Source of the DNA: Nematopogon swammerdamellus | Lineage: Eukaryota; Arthropoda; Insecta; Lepidoptera; Adelidae | DNA length: 64,000 nucleotides | Reading direction: 5' to 3' | Assembly: GCA_946902875.1 (NCBI GenBank) | Contig: OX336338.1 | Span: 7,617,971 to 7,681,970, forward strand | Part shown: piece by piece, positions 34,281-43,840 of the stretch | Numbering within the stretch: the first letter of the stretch is position 1 | Layout: the number at the start of each line of letters is the position of its first letter | Notes under the pieces: model-generated | Told to the model about the DNA's origin: nothing | The model's database searches: none | The model's input: the letters and a program-made list of their open reading frames with translations, nothing else | Translations under genes and position numbers: made by a program

Positions 34281-34352
34281 TGCTGTTATGAAACTATCTA
34301 CGGTAAAGGCGAGCAGTGAAGCGAAGACGGTGATGGCGCGGCGGCGCGACAA
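32694..34352 (-). CDS. LINE reverse transcriptase, uninterrupted, N-truncated
   Basis: 552 codons without a stop. Motifs in order: [90 protein letters not shown], and the catalytic FADD box ([10 protein letters not shown]). After these come the thumb ([18 protein letters not shown]) and a C-terminal region ([19 protein letters not shown]). It would copy LINE RNA into DNA at the target site, but it lacks the AP-endonuclease domain, so this copy should not be autonomous. The absence of stops over 1.6 kb implies recent insertion. The first 30 or so residues from the Met at 34352 are probably flanking DNA, not element. Confidence 0.85.
   Translation of the reverse strand: [552 protein letters not shown]
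34249..34277. other. 11-bp palindrome at the LINE 5' junction
   Basis: TTCGCTGATTC, seven bases, GAATCAGCGAA. It lies exactly where LINE similarity ends. Confidence 0.7.
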
Positions 34353-35425
34353 CTCGGCCTCCTCACTTCACTTCAGCCGTGGCTCGTGACGGTGCATTGA
34401 TAAATCCTACCCTTCTCCCACCTCCCCTTATCCTCCCTTGCACCTCACGTAGCTTTTCTGATTCAAAACGTATCATTTGTATTTCAGTACCTAACTCTTG
34501 TCATATTTATTTCCGCCACTCATCTAGCAGTTGTCATACCCCAAAGGTATTCTGTTAGAAAATGCCTAGAGGCATTAAGTGATACGTTTTGTCCATATTT
34601 TATTTGAGTGCAATAACTAGGTACATACAATACAATACAAAATATCTCAGGCATCCTGCGCTGTCGCTCTAAAAGGAGTCATTAATCATTATGCAATCGG
34701 CATCCTGTAGGGGTGTCAACCGAGGTGTCAACCGTATTCCTTAGGAACAAACTCAACTCAACTATACCTACCACAGTTCAACGGACAAGCGCACGAAGCA
34801 ACTTCAAAAAAATGTCTTCAGCTGTCGTTTCAGCACGAGCCACGAACAAGGCGGTCAAGTAAACAGCGATCTGAAGACAGTGGAACGACACGCCAAAACA
34901 AAAGGTAAAGAGTCAAGATCAAAAAAAGATAAAAGATAGAAGTCGCGGAAAAGGGGCGTGAACAGGAATGTTAGCATGGCATTCGCAATACCCGCAAACG
35001 GAATTTCCATGAGAATCGTTAGTACTCATGAATGGATAGTACGCTATACCTACTACATTTGACGCGTCAGGAAAAACTATAGTTTATTTAATATCTTTTG
35101 AACTACCTATGCATTTTTAAATTATAAAAAAATATATTTGTATTTCTCATTGATGCGTCACATGATGTACGTGAACACTTTTTAATTTGTCCCCCATAAT
35201 TTACCCACAAAATCTAACATCAGGGATTTAGTAATTGTGTTGAATTTCGTTGAGCGTTCTCTATCCCTTGGGGACTCTGGGTCCTAAGTGATAGGGAAGA
35301 TGAGTACTATGTTATGCCTGATATTAACAAATCATTTTCACAAAGCCCTAAAAATAATAATTAAAAAAAACTCTTACACTCGTATGTAGGTACCTACCAA
35401 ACAACTTTTTTCGTCCAGTTGATTT
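34353..35425. other. Intergenic or intronic sequence, nothing certain
   Basis: A short frame MSSAVVSARATNKAVK at about 34812 is followed by GTAAAC, a weak donor-like site. Nothing supports it further. Confidence 0.3.
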
Positions 35426-35429
35426 AAAG

Positions 35430-35828
35430 AAAAACCCCCGACTCTTAAAAAGTCAAAAATAATTTCCGTTTACTTACTTAAAGGAGTCGGTAGACCGCTA
35501 AGTAAATTCCCGCGCAACTTTTGAGTCTTTATATTTAATTTACTTAGCGGTCCCCCGACTCCTTTAAGTAAGTAAACGGAAATTATTTTTGACTTTTTAA
35601 GAGTCGGGGGTTTTTTAAATTTGTAATTTAACTTTTATTTCAAGCTTTTTAAAAAAAACCGCATGCAAATCGGTCCACTTTTGAAGATAATAATTTTTTT
35701 TATTACTTAATTACTTAATTACTTGATTACAAACATAGCTAAGAACCATCCCGATTAAACAGGCTTCCTAATAAAAAAAACCGCATCCAAATCGGTCCAT
35801 CCGTTTGGGAGCTACGATGCCACAGACA

Positions 35829-35863
<35 letters not shown>

Positions 35864-35900
35864 AACTTATAACACCCCTCCGTTTTTTTCGTCGGGGGTT
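35430..35900 (+). repeat. Composite repeat with palindromic MITE and (CA)n
   Basis: A MITE of the CGACCCTTAAAAA family at 35430-35625 is followed by AACCGCATGCAAATCGGTCC, TTACTTAATTACTTAATTAC, AACCGCATCCAAATCGGTCC, a (CA)n tract at 35829-35860 and TTTTTTTCGTCGGGGGTTAA. It is the best-preserved copy of the composite also seen at 31663-32105 and, inverted, 16905-17905. Confidence 0.7.
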
Positions 35901-35904
35901 AAAA

Positions 35905-36760
35905 ACGAGCCGTGTCAGACAGACAGAAGAGAGTGATCCTTTTTTCCGGTTTTTTTTTCCTCTTTTGAGGTACGGAACCCTAAAAACTACGTGTACCTCT
36001 GCTTAGGGTACTTACAGACATAATATAGTCCGATGCACTCTACCCGTTGACTCACCCGCTCTCGTTGCCGACTAATTGGCCGACTAACCTAGCAGGCTTT
36101 TCATTTAGGGCGACCGAAATAGGTGCGGCCCATGGTGTCCAATTTCCATAAACTACTGTTTTCCGAATAACTGTCTCTGGCTTTGTTGGTGCCCTCGTCA
36201 TACGGACTACTACTAGCGGATCACCCGACTTCGGAGTTGTTTAATAAGCTGAAAATAAGATTAGCTATTCCTGTCAGTCAGTCAGCATGTATGCGTCCAC
36301 TGCTGGACATACACCTCTCCAATTTTCCTCCAGTCCTTCAGCGGTACGGAACACTAATGTTTTCCGCCGACGTACTTGATGTCGTCGTCCCTCCTGTGCC
36401 TTCACAAAATAAAGAAAAACATTGCAGCAGTCCTCTCACGTGTAAACTATGTAGGCACTGCTAGCCCTGCAAGGTCAGATCATGCAATAAGCCGAACTTC
36501 AAAGGTTCACCCGCTCGCCTCGCGGGTAGTTTTCAGAATATCGCGCTGCGACCTAGTCCGTGTGACGATTACACTAATACGATACAATACTTTACACACA
36601 GACTCGCCGTCTGCTTCAGCTTGCTTTCAGCTTCTAATAAAATTGAAAGTGAGCTACAAAGAGTTAAATATTATACTGGCTTTTTGAGTTTGCTGTCACT
36701 CAGACTCCCAAATTTGAAACTTTTTAAACCTTTTACTTTCTTATTTTTTCCTTCAGATAC
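35905..36760. repeat. Mixed repeat remnants
   Basis: 35910-35990 is a piece of the GGGTTCCGTA-type repeat, inverted. The stretch near 36285-36340 contains ACTGCTGGACATACACCTCT, a phrase common in lepidopteran LINEs. The rest is unassigned. Confidence 0.4.
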
Positions 36761-36764
36761 CTAC

Positions 36765-37020
36765 TCCGGCGCGCGGAACATTTCGGTTTGTATGAGAGCC
36801 ATATCTTAGCGTAACCGGAACTGAATTTTATAGCCTATCCTGTGTATCGTGTAGCTAAAATATGTGCTTGTACTAAGTTTCAACGAACTGCGGACGTTCG
36901 GTTTAAGAGTTATGGAGGAACTGAAAACTACTATACTGAAAACATTTCTAAAAATTGTCTATTTAGTTTTAGTATCATTCATAGAATCTACAAACATAGT
37001 ATCACATAAAACAAAGTAAT
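36765..37020 (+). repeat. Helitron-like fragment
   Basis: Same family as 12290-12600 (CTCCGGCGCGCGGAACATTT, TAGCCTATCCTGTGTATCGT). Confidence 0.5.
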
Positions 37021-37254
37021 GATGTATCGCTATTTAGGTACGTATAAGACTAAGGGACTAAGGTATTAACTAAGAGAGTTAACATAATTTTTATAGGCGA
37101 TTCCGATATGTAACATGTCCTACGTATCTTACACGCACGTTGACAGTTTATCTGCTGGTACATCGAGGTTTCATTAATCACTTTCGAGTTTCTGAATGTT
37201 TGGTCTAAATGTATTTTAATTTAATGTAATTAAGCAACAACTGAACGATCTTAC

Positions 37255-37312
37255 CTTTGACAAAATGCAAGCCGTTTCTGGAAGCAGTCACTGGCGGTGA
37301 CTCAAACATTAA
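37255..37312 (-). CDS. Candidate 58-base exon upstream of the 28.4-kb exon
   Basis: On the - strand, acceptor TTTGTTTCCAG is followed by 58 bases coding LMFESPPVTASRNGLHFVK plus one base, then the donor GTAAGA. Only one of three frames is open. The overhanging G completes a GAC codon with the first two bases of the exon at 28400, giving ...HFVKDVQHL... The exon contains an ATG at its second codon, so it could also be the first coding exon. Both splice sites match consensus, but the short length allows chance. The gene is not recognised. Confidence 0.42.
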
Positions 37313-37356
37313 CTGGAAACAAATTAGAACAACATATTAATTATTATATTTTATTT

Positions 37357-37475
37357 TTTGTATTTATCTAATGAAGAAATATAAAAAGCGATTAGGTGCA
37401 TGCTTAGTATTAACATATATAGTACTAAGCATGCACCTAATCGCTTTTTATATTTCTTCATTAGATAAATACAAA
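37357..37475. other. Long perfect hairpin, 53-bp arms
   Basis: Bases 37357-37409 are exactly complementary to 37423-37475, around a loop of 13 bases (two of which can also pair). It contains AAGCGATTAGGTGCATGCTT and its complement. Next to it, at about 37505-37530, lies ACCGGCATTCGAACCTGG, which resembles an antisense tRNA T-arm. Confidence 0.9.
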
Positions 37476-37479
37476 GCCG

Positions 37480-38050
37480 AAAATGAAGAGAAAAAATACG
37501 TCCCGACCGGCATTCGAACCTGGAACTTCGACTTGGTGGTCCCCTTAATTTTTCGAGTGGACTGCGGAGATGCGGCGAAGGCGGCGGCACCGCGAGTGGG
37601 GTACGGCTCAAGAAGAAAATGTTTGCGGACCCCTCTATTCATAAGCAACCTTCGCACTTAACAAACTTTTATCTTTTCAGTTAGCGTTACCTTTTCCTGA
37701 ATGCCTGCAGAGCATACTACACGCTTGAATTGCTGCCAATTAAAGTTCACACTGGTTCGAAAATGCCAGCGAGTTGGCAACTATGTAGGTATGACGGAGG
37801 ATCTTGTGTTGGCTGCTGGTACTGAAATTCCACGAGGGAAACCGGAACACATTTGAGGTGTGGGCGTATTGAAGGGTGCGTGGGCAACTGGACATTACGG
37901 CCGATCGATACCTAGCCACTACCTACCTATGTATTCAAACGATCTAGCTAGCTAGCACTTACACAGGTCAGTTGGTTTCGAACTTACAACACCATCTATG
38001 TAGGTATAAAGGAGTTGGGAGACGGCTAAGTGAAAAAGTTACATTACACA
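37480..38050. other. Sequence with a tRNA-like B-box remnant
   Basis: Apart from the antisense B-box-like motif near 37510 nothing is recognised. Confidence 0.3.
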
Positions 38051-38051
38051 A

Positions 38052-38180
38052 ATAAAAAAAAACCGACCCTTAAAAAGTAAAAAATTATTTCCGTTTACTT
38101 ACTTTAAGGAGTCGGGGGACCGCTAAGTAAATACCCGCGCAGCTCTGAGTTTTTATATTTTATTTACTTAGCGTTTCCCG
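38052..38180. mobile_element. Palindromic MITE (CGACCCTTAAAAA family), partial
   Basis: Left half complete (AAAACCGACCCTTAAAAAGT, AAGGAGTCGGGGGACCGCTA). The right half stops after TTTATTTACTTAGCG, where LINE sequence begins. Confidence 0.7.
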
Positions 38181-38199
38181 AATGTTTTATTTTGGTTGT

Positions 38200-38365
38200 C
38201 TTCAAACGTCGTATTAACAGGGTAGACAGCCTAGCGACAGTCCGCAAATCTGCTGGCATGTCACCTACCTGCGTGATTCCGCGAGGACAGGTGATTTTGG
38301 CTCTGTCGGCCGCGCCATTGGTCTCTCGTCACAGCCACCCATGTTAATTGACATAAAAAAACATT
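38200..38365 (+). repeat. LINE 3' end (same family as 16287-16754)
   Basis: CTTCAAACGTCGTATTAACA through ATTTTGGCTCTGTCGG to CAGCCACCCATGTTAATTGA and an A run. It corresponds to the low-coordinate end of the copy at 16287-16754, in the opposite orientation. Confidence 0.75.
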
Positions 38366-38887
38366 TTTACGATTTTATGCTCACCTAGGAGTTGGGAAAG
38401 TGAAAAAGCCAGTAAATATGACTGTGTCTATGACTTTTCCTATTGACTTCCGTCAGCCTTCACGTCAAAGCACCATTCAGTCAGATGAGTAGGTATGCGT
38501 ACCTAGGTACCTACTCACCTGACTGGACGAACATGAGTCATACACATACCGGTTTATTCTATCATACATATCATAATGGTTAGCACCGCTCGGCGGTAAG
38601 CCAATTACTTCCTTGTGCCTCATACAATTAAACTCAATTTCGAAGTGTCGAGAGGCTGCGGCGAGAAAGGGTTTTTACTTACACTGACTAATAATGAACA
38701 ATGAAGTATTCAGAACTAAGAATCAGATGTACACTACAAGTAGCGAATTGGAGAAATTTGGTGTGCAGATTAATTCGTTTTTGGCGAGACATCTCGAAAT
38801 ATTGTTACAAAAACTTTTTTGATAGGAATCGCGACAGTTAGTTAGACAGCTATTACTTGTCTATTGCTGGTTTGCCGCTACCTCAGC

Positions 38888-38944
38888 CCGCGCTTCCGCA
38901 CATCGCGCCTCACGCGGCGTGAGGCGCGATGTGCGGAAGCGCGG
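38888..38944. other. Perfect GC-rich palindrome, 28-bp arms
   Basis: CCGCGCTTCCGCACATCGCG continues to CCTCACGC, then one G, then the exact complement. It can extrude as a cruciform. Confidence 0.92.
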
Positions 38945-38949
38945 CCACA

Positions 38950-39430
38950 CCCGCTGACGCCTAGCTCAGTAGCGTTAGTATCGCTGTCGCGTAGCCAAAG
39001 AATATAATACCGCGTAGCCACGTCCGCATTATATGTGTAATTGAGCTACCTACACCTCACGCGTGTACGAATTTTTTTTTTTTTTTGTTATTTGTTTTAT
39101 TACTAACATTTGTTGTGTTCAAATGCCAATACGAGTAAAAAAAGGAATAGTAATATGACTATGACGTGTGCGCTAGCTTCACTAGTCATGTCACTTAATT
39201 ACGTAGAATTATTATTACATGGTTGTACATATTAATTCTATGCCTGAAATACGAAGTAACGACAGTTCAGTTTAACACCTGGTGGCGGGAGCATTCGTCT
39301 ATCCGACTTTTTTGTCGACGGTACCGATAGCTGTTACGTCATACATAACTCATAACCGTCAGCGGTGGCATACTGGAACCAGACGACTAATAATGCACTT
39401 AAACCACTGACGTGCGGCGGAGCCTCCGCT
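38950..39430. other. Intergenic or intronic sequence, nothing recognised
   Basis: A T run at about 39070. No other feature seen. Confidence 0.3.
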
Positions 39431-39431
39431 C

Positions 39432-39503
39432 GGCAGGACGTCCTGCCATAGTACGAAACGTAGTACTAAAACCTGCGTCCTACCGGTGTAGGACGCAGGT
39501 TTT
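39432..39503. other. Cluster of three palindromes
   Basis: GGCAGGACGTCCTGCC (16 bp, perfect) at 39432-39447, TAGTAC facing GTACTA, then AAAACCTGCGTCCTAC / CGGT / GTAGGACGCAGGTTTT at 39468-39503. Confidence 0.85.
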
Positions 39504-39569
39504 ATGACGTTTTCTAAGAAACCAATAAACACACAGAGAAAGTACTATAGCTTATTATTCTACTACCCT

Positions 39570-39990
39570 TTACCCGCGGCTTCGCTCGGCTGAAATTCGA
39601 ATTTAAAAAGAAGAATGTAAGTCACTGAGCCCGATACCGTACCTTTACTTCGGCGCGCGGAACAATTATTAGGTTGTAACTGGAACTGAATTTTATCTAG
39701 CCTATCCTGTGTCACGTATAGATAAATGTGCTTATACTAAGTTTCATAAAATTTGCATGATCGGTTTTAAAAAAATCATTTCTATGGTTTTCTAAAAAAA
39801 AAAGAACAGCAGAATCGATTATTGCGCCGTAGGTCTATGTATCTACATTAATATTAAAAGAGGTAAGGTTCGAAGTTTGGATGTAGGAGGAAAAAAATCT
39901 TTGACCCATATTTATGATGAACGTTCAGGATGGACATAGGCTACCCGGGCGAAGCCGCGGGCAAAAGTTATGTAATACAGCTCCTATCCC
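39570..39990 (+). repeat. Helitron-like fragments
   Basis: TTTACCCGCGGCTTCGCTCG near 39570 begins one fragment. At 39935-39970 GACATAGGCTACCCGGGCGA and AGCCGCGGGCAAAAGTTATG form a Helitron-like 3' end. Confidence 0.5.
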
Positions 39991-40089
39991 AGCCCCGCCT
40001 CTTTTGCGAGAAAAAAATAGCGCACAAATTATTTGTGAGAAAAAAATAGCGCACAATTTATTTGTGAGAAATCGACATGTAGGCTAAAT

Positions 40090-40437
40090 TCACCCAATCG
40101 TCTCTATTCCGCTAACGACGACGCCGACGACGACGACGTGAGACGTGTCTGCCTACCTCTACTACTCGCCGCTTGAGTACGTCGACCCGCCGCGTCCGTC
40201 CCGTTCTAATTCCCGCGACGGCACATAAGTGCGTCGCGCCGCCGCCTCAGCCGCAGCCGCCGCGCCGCCACTAATTTACGTTTCTCATTTTTTTTCAGGC
40301 GTACACACTCTCTCGTCTCTTCTTCATACACGGCGACACAAGCCGGCGATGTTCTTCATAGACGAGGGATCAAACATTTGTAACTTACCACCAAAATATA
40401 TATTATGTACATATGCAAGTGGAAAACACCGTGGAAG
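40090..40437 (+). CDS. Candidate gene start: 5'UTR intron and first coding exon
   Basis: CpG-rich DNA at 40090-40270 includes a possible donor (GACGACGAC|GTGAGA at about 40137). A T-rich tract and CAG at 40296-40298 form an acceptor, followed by an exon with ATG at 40349 coding MFFIDEGSNICNLPPKYILC and then TYASGKHRG. It ends in AAG|GTAGTT at 40437. Repeat DNA begins right after. No further exon was found on this strand before 48 kb and the peptide is not recognised. A chance arrangement is quite possible. Confidence 0.25.
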
Positions 40438-40439
40438 GT

Positions 40440-41215
40440 AGTTTTCAGGCTTCCGTAAATAATTTTAGGTTTCCGTACCTTACCCGTACGGAAGCTTATT
40501 ACTAATCCTACGCCATCTGTCTGTCCGTCGTCTGTCTGTCCGATGGTTGTACGACTATCTTTGGAACCGTAATAGTTGAAGTGTTATTTTTGTTGTAGCC
40601 ACCGGGATCATTGGGTAAAAACATTAATTATTTTTTCAATGGAAACGGATCCCGGTATCAGTGGATACAAATCGGCGTGATCAGTTTCTTGGCGATGTGG
40701 CGACCGGCTCGCCACCTCTCACCTTGGCACGGTACTTCCACCGAGTCATGCAGCAGGTGGGTCATCGTGCCTTACTTGCTGCTTGATCGATTGAATCTTG
40801 TTCGAATACTTTGCGAAACGTGGTGGTCCGTGTTGTGCTGTGATTTACCAGTTCTTGCAGAACAAGACCGATTACTCTGCTTACCCCGATTGTCGGGATT
40901 CAGCGTGTGTGATATGCATATGTATGTATGTTTGCGGACTGTTGCTATAGGCTATCTATACGACGACGCGACGTTGTTGATACGACGCTAGAAGACACCC
41001 ACGTTGTCACGCATGTCAGTGCTTCCCTTCATTTCATGTCGGCTACACTGAACTGGACGGAAAACACGAGCTATTTACATAGCCGTGTAACACATATTCT
41101 GTGAAAATTTCAACCGGCTAGCTATTACGGTTCCAAAGATACAGCAGTAGGACAGACAGACAGACGTTGTAAGCTTAGTAAATAGGCTTCCGTACGGGGT
41201 GCGGAAGCCTAAAAA
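40440..41215. repeat. Inverted pair of GGGTTCCGTA-type fragments
   Basis: 40440-40600 (+: GGTTTCCGTACCTTACCC to TGGAACCGTAATAGTTGA) and 41090-41215 (-: complement order, ending GGTGCGGAAGCCTAAAAAC) face each other. Between them lie 40685-40935 (the repeat of 15735-16040) and a SINE B fragment at 41008-41090. Confidence 0.6.
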
Positions 41216-41552
41216 CGAAATGCCAAGGATATGTCGAGAAAAAAAACCAAAGGCAGCCAGATCTAGGTGCGCTTGCGATGATCGCCTACGCAGTCAACAC
41301 ATGCAGTATAGAGCGCACAGCGGACGCAGATCACAACACGCTACCTTGAAATCTACTGACACGTACCCACTTGGAGTCACGAAATCTACCAACGAGTACA
41401 CGCGCCACACGCCATTTCATACTATCGACCGTCCGCGCCGTCGATTCTACGTTCGCTTATAACTCGAAAACTGCACAATTAGTTCACATGAGGTTTCGAC
41501 TGACATTTTCGGGAACGCCAATGGTTGATTTTTTTGCCGCAAAGCGAAGGTT

Positions 41553-41945
41553 TTTTTTTATGTAAACTGACACGTTTGGCTACATCACCCACAACATCCG
41601 CGATGTCAGCCCATAACACCGGGTGAACTAGGTGCCATGTCAGTGCTTCCCTTCGGTCGTGCCGGCTACACTGAACCCGACGGAAAACACAAACTATTTA
41701 CATAGCCGTTTCGACCGACGTTTCAATCAGTGCGGTGGTAGCAACCCGGCCGGGATAAACCCTACCACCAACTACCACCTAGTAAGGTAAGAAGGGAAGG
41801 GACCTACAGTTTAACGTGGAATCCGAACCACGGTCAGCCTCCAACGATCGAGCGCTCACCCATCTAAGTACTGACCGCGCCCAGCGTTGCTTAACAATCA
41901 ATAGCAACAGTCGACTGTCTGCACCACTGAGCTATCGAGGCTGAG
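41553..41945 (-). repeat. SINE family B, full length
   Basis: From the T run and ATGTAAACTGACACGTTTGG at the low end to the promoter head at the high end. Read on the - strand the head is GCCTCGATAGCTCAGTGGTG (tRNA A-box-like), then a 5S-rRNA-like segment with AAGCAACGCTGGGCGCGGTC and GTACTTAGATGGGTGAGCGC, then a T-arm-like GTGGTTCGGATTCCAC, then the core CTGTAGGTCCCTTCCC. Confidence 0.88.
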
Positions 41946-42305
41946 ATGCAGGAATTATTTTTATTAATCCTCGACGCAAAATGAGGGGTGTTAAAAGTTT
42001 AATGTGTGTGTGTATTTAATATGTAACATTAAAATGTTATAACATTTACATCCGTAACTAGGAAATATGACAAAGAAACAAAATAGTCAACATTTCCAAA
42101 AAACATTGGCATGCTGAAGTGGCAGTGGGCTGGGCACAATTGTCGCAGACCCGATAACCGCTGACGTAGACGGGTGATAGAGGTCCACGTACCTACAAGC
42201 AAACGTAGTTTGGGATGCTCCCCAGCCAGGTGAACACACCACCTAAAAAGGTAGCCGGAAGTGGATACATGAGAATAGCGGAATACCGCATGTGTTGGTG
42301 CTCCT

Positions 42306-42500
42306 TTTTTTTATGGAAACTGACACGGTTGGGTACTTCACCTACAACATCCGTGATGTCAGCCCATAACACCGGGTGTACTAGGCGCCATGTCAGTGCT
42401 TCCCTTCATTTCATGTCGGCTACACTGAACTGGACGGAAAACACGAAGTATTTACATAGCCGTTTCGACCGACGTTTCATTCAGTGCGGTGGTCCGTTGG
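42306..42500 (-). repeat. SINE family B, 3' part
   Basis: T run, ATGGAAACTGACACGGTTGG to CGACGTTTCATTCAGTGCGG. Joined at its high end to an RTE-type tail. Confidence 0.85.
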
Positions 42501-42552
42501 CTCTGCCTACCCCACTGGGAAACAGGTGTGACGGTATGTATGTATGTATGTA
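42487..42552 (+). repeat. RTE-type LINE 3' end with (TATG)n
   Basis: GGCTCTGCCTACCCCACTGG, AAACAGGTGTGACGG, then four TATG units. It is the complement of the 3' end of 20588-21050. Confidence 0.75.
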
Positions 42553-42559
42553 ACAAGTA

Positions 42560-43140
42560 GAAATCGTCCAAACATTTTTTTCAAAACTGTTCCACTTGAA
42601 GTTAAAACGAATGCACTGTTACCCGGATCCACTACTGTTAAGTAAAGTGAAATGGTGACAGCAGGTGTCAGGGTCTCGCTGACACCTCCTCTGTAGTGTG
42701 ACACCTCCTCTGTAGTAATGTTCAGTAATGTTCTAGTAATGCACGTTGCAGTTAGTGCTTTTAACATTCAAACAACATTCGACGTTAAACATTCTGTGTT
42801 CCTTGTATTGTTTGGTTACGCGACGGGAGGGTAAGAAACTGCCCAAAATTCGGAATTAATATCAGTCAATCGAATATACTTTATTGTACACCATTAAAAA
42901 CATAGAACACAAAAAGCGAGTTTAATGCAATGTAGCATTTTTTGCAATCCAACCTTTGTGATGTGGAGAAGCTCATAGGGCCGACAATGCAGTACAATAG
43001 TTAGGTTTGAACAATAAATCTAGTTAATAAATGGACGCAAACATATTATGTACATAGATGCATACATAAAATAAATATTATAAGGTAGTACATATTATAT
43101 TTATGTATAATATTAATAAATTTATATTATAAAACTGTAT
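42560..43140. other. Intergenic sequence, nothing recognised
   Basis: A 16-bp direct repeat GACACCTCCTCTGTAGT occurs twice at about 42680-42715. Otherwise unassigned. Confidence 0.35.
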
Positions 43141-43224
43141 AACGTGGAGATCCGTTGTCTCTGCCTACCCCACCGGGAAACAGGCGTGACGCTATGTATG
43201 TATGTATGTATGTATGTATGTATA
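43141..43224 (+). repeat. RTE-type LINE 3' end with (TATG)n
   Basis: CGTTGTCTCTGCCTACCCCA, GGAAACAGGCGTGACGC, then about eight TATG units. Confidence 0.8.
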
Positions 43225-43444
43225 AAACCAACTCAATAGAAGTTACAAGAATTATGTACAATTAAATTGTGTTACTTATTGCAGTTGGAATCTGAATACT
43301 TAAGCCGCATGTTATGAAACTCAGTACCCTCGAGATATATCTTGAATTTAGATTAAATATAATATCAAACTCAAAGGTTGACTGGAAGTGATTCCCTATT
43401 TGCGCATACCTGCACTCCTTTTTTTCTTCAGAAGTACTTATTGT

Positions 43445-43840
43445 TAGGGTTCCATATACGGTACGGGACCCTATTACTAAGCCTACGCCGTCTGTCTGTC
43501 TGTCCGTCTGTCTGTCCGAGGGCTGTATCTCTTGAACCGTAATAGGTAGCCCGTTGAAATTTTCACAGAATATGTGTTATTATGGCCGATATAACAAATA
43601 ATAAAAATAAGAAAAAGTAAAAAATTCAAGGGGGTTCCCATAGAAGAAACCAAAAAGTGTATGTGCGCGCGCTATCTACCGAATTATGAAGCATTGTAAC
43701 TAATCATGACATTTAACTAATATGAAGCATTTCATAACACGTCATCTAGATGGCGGGAGTGGCGCTAGCCATGACATGGCGATACGGAACCTTCGGTGCG
43801 CGAGTTCGACTCGCACTTGGCCGTTTTTTTTAACTTATAA
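43445..43840 (+). repeat. Dispersed GGGTTCCGTA-type repeat, full length
   Basis: The best copy in the window: AGGGTTCCATATACGG, a CTGTCTGTCTGTCC stretch, CCGAGGGCTGTATCTCTTGA, ATGTGTTATTATGGCCGA, CTAGATGGCGGGAGTGGCGC, CGATACGGAACCTTCGGTGC, then a B-box-like GAGTTCGACTCGCAC and a T run. Confidence 0.7.
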
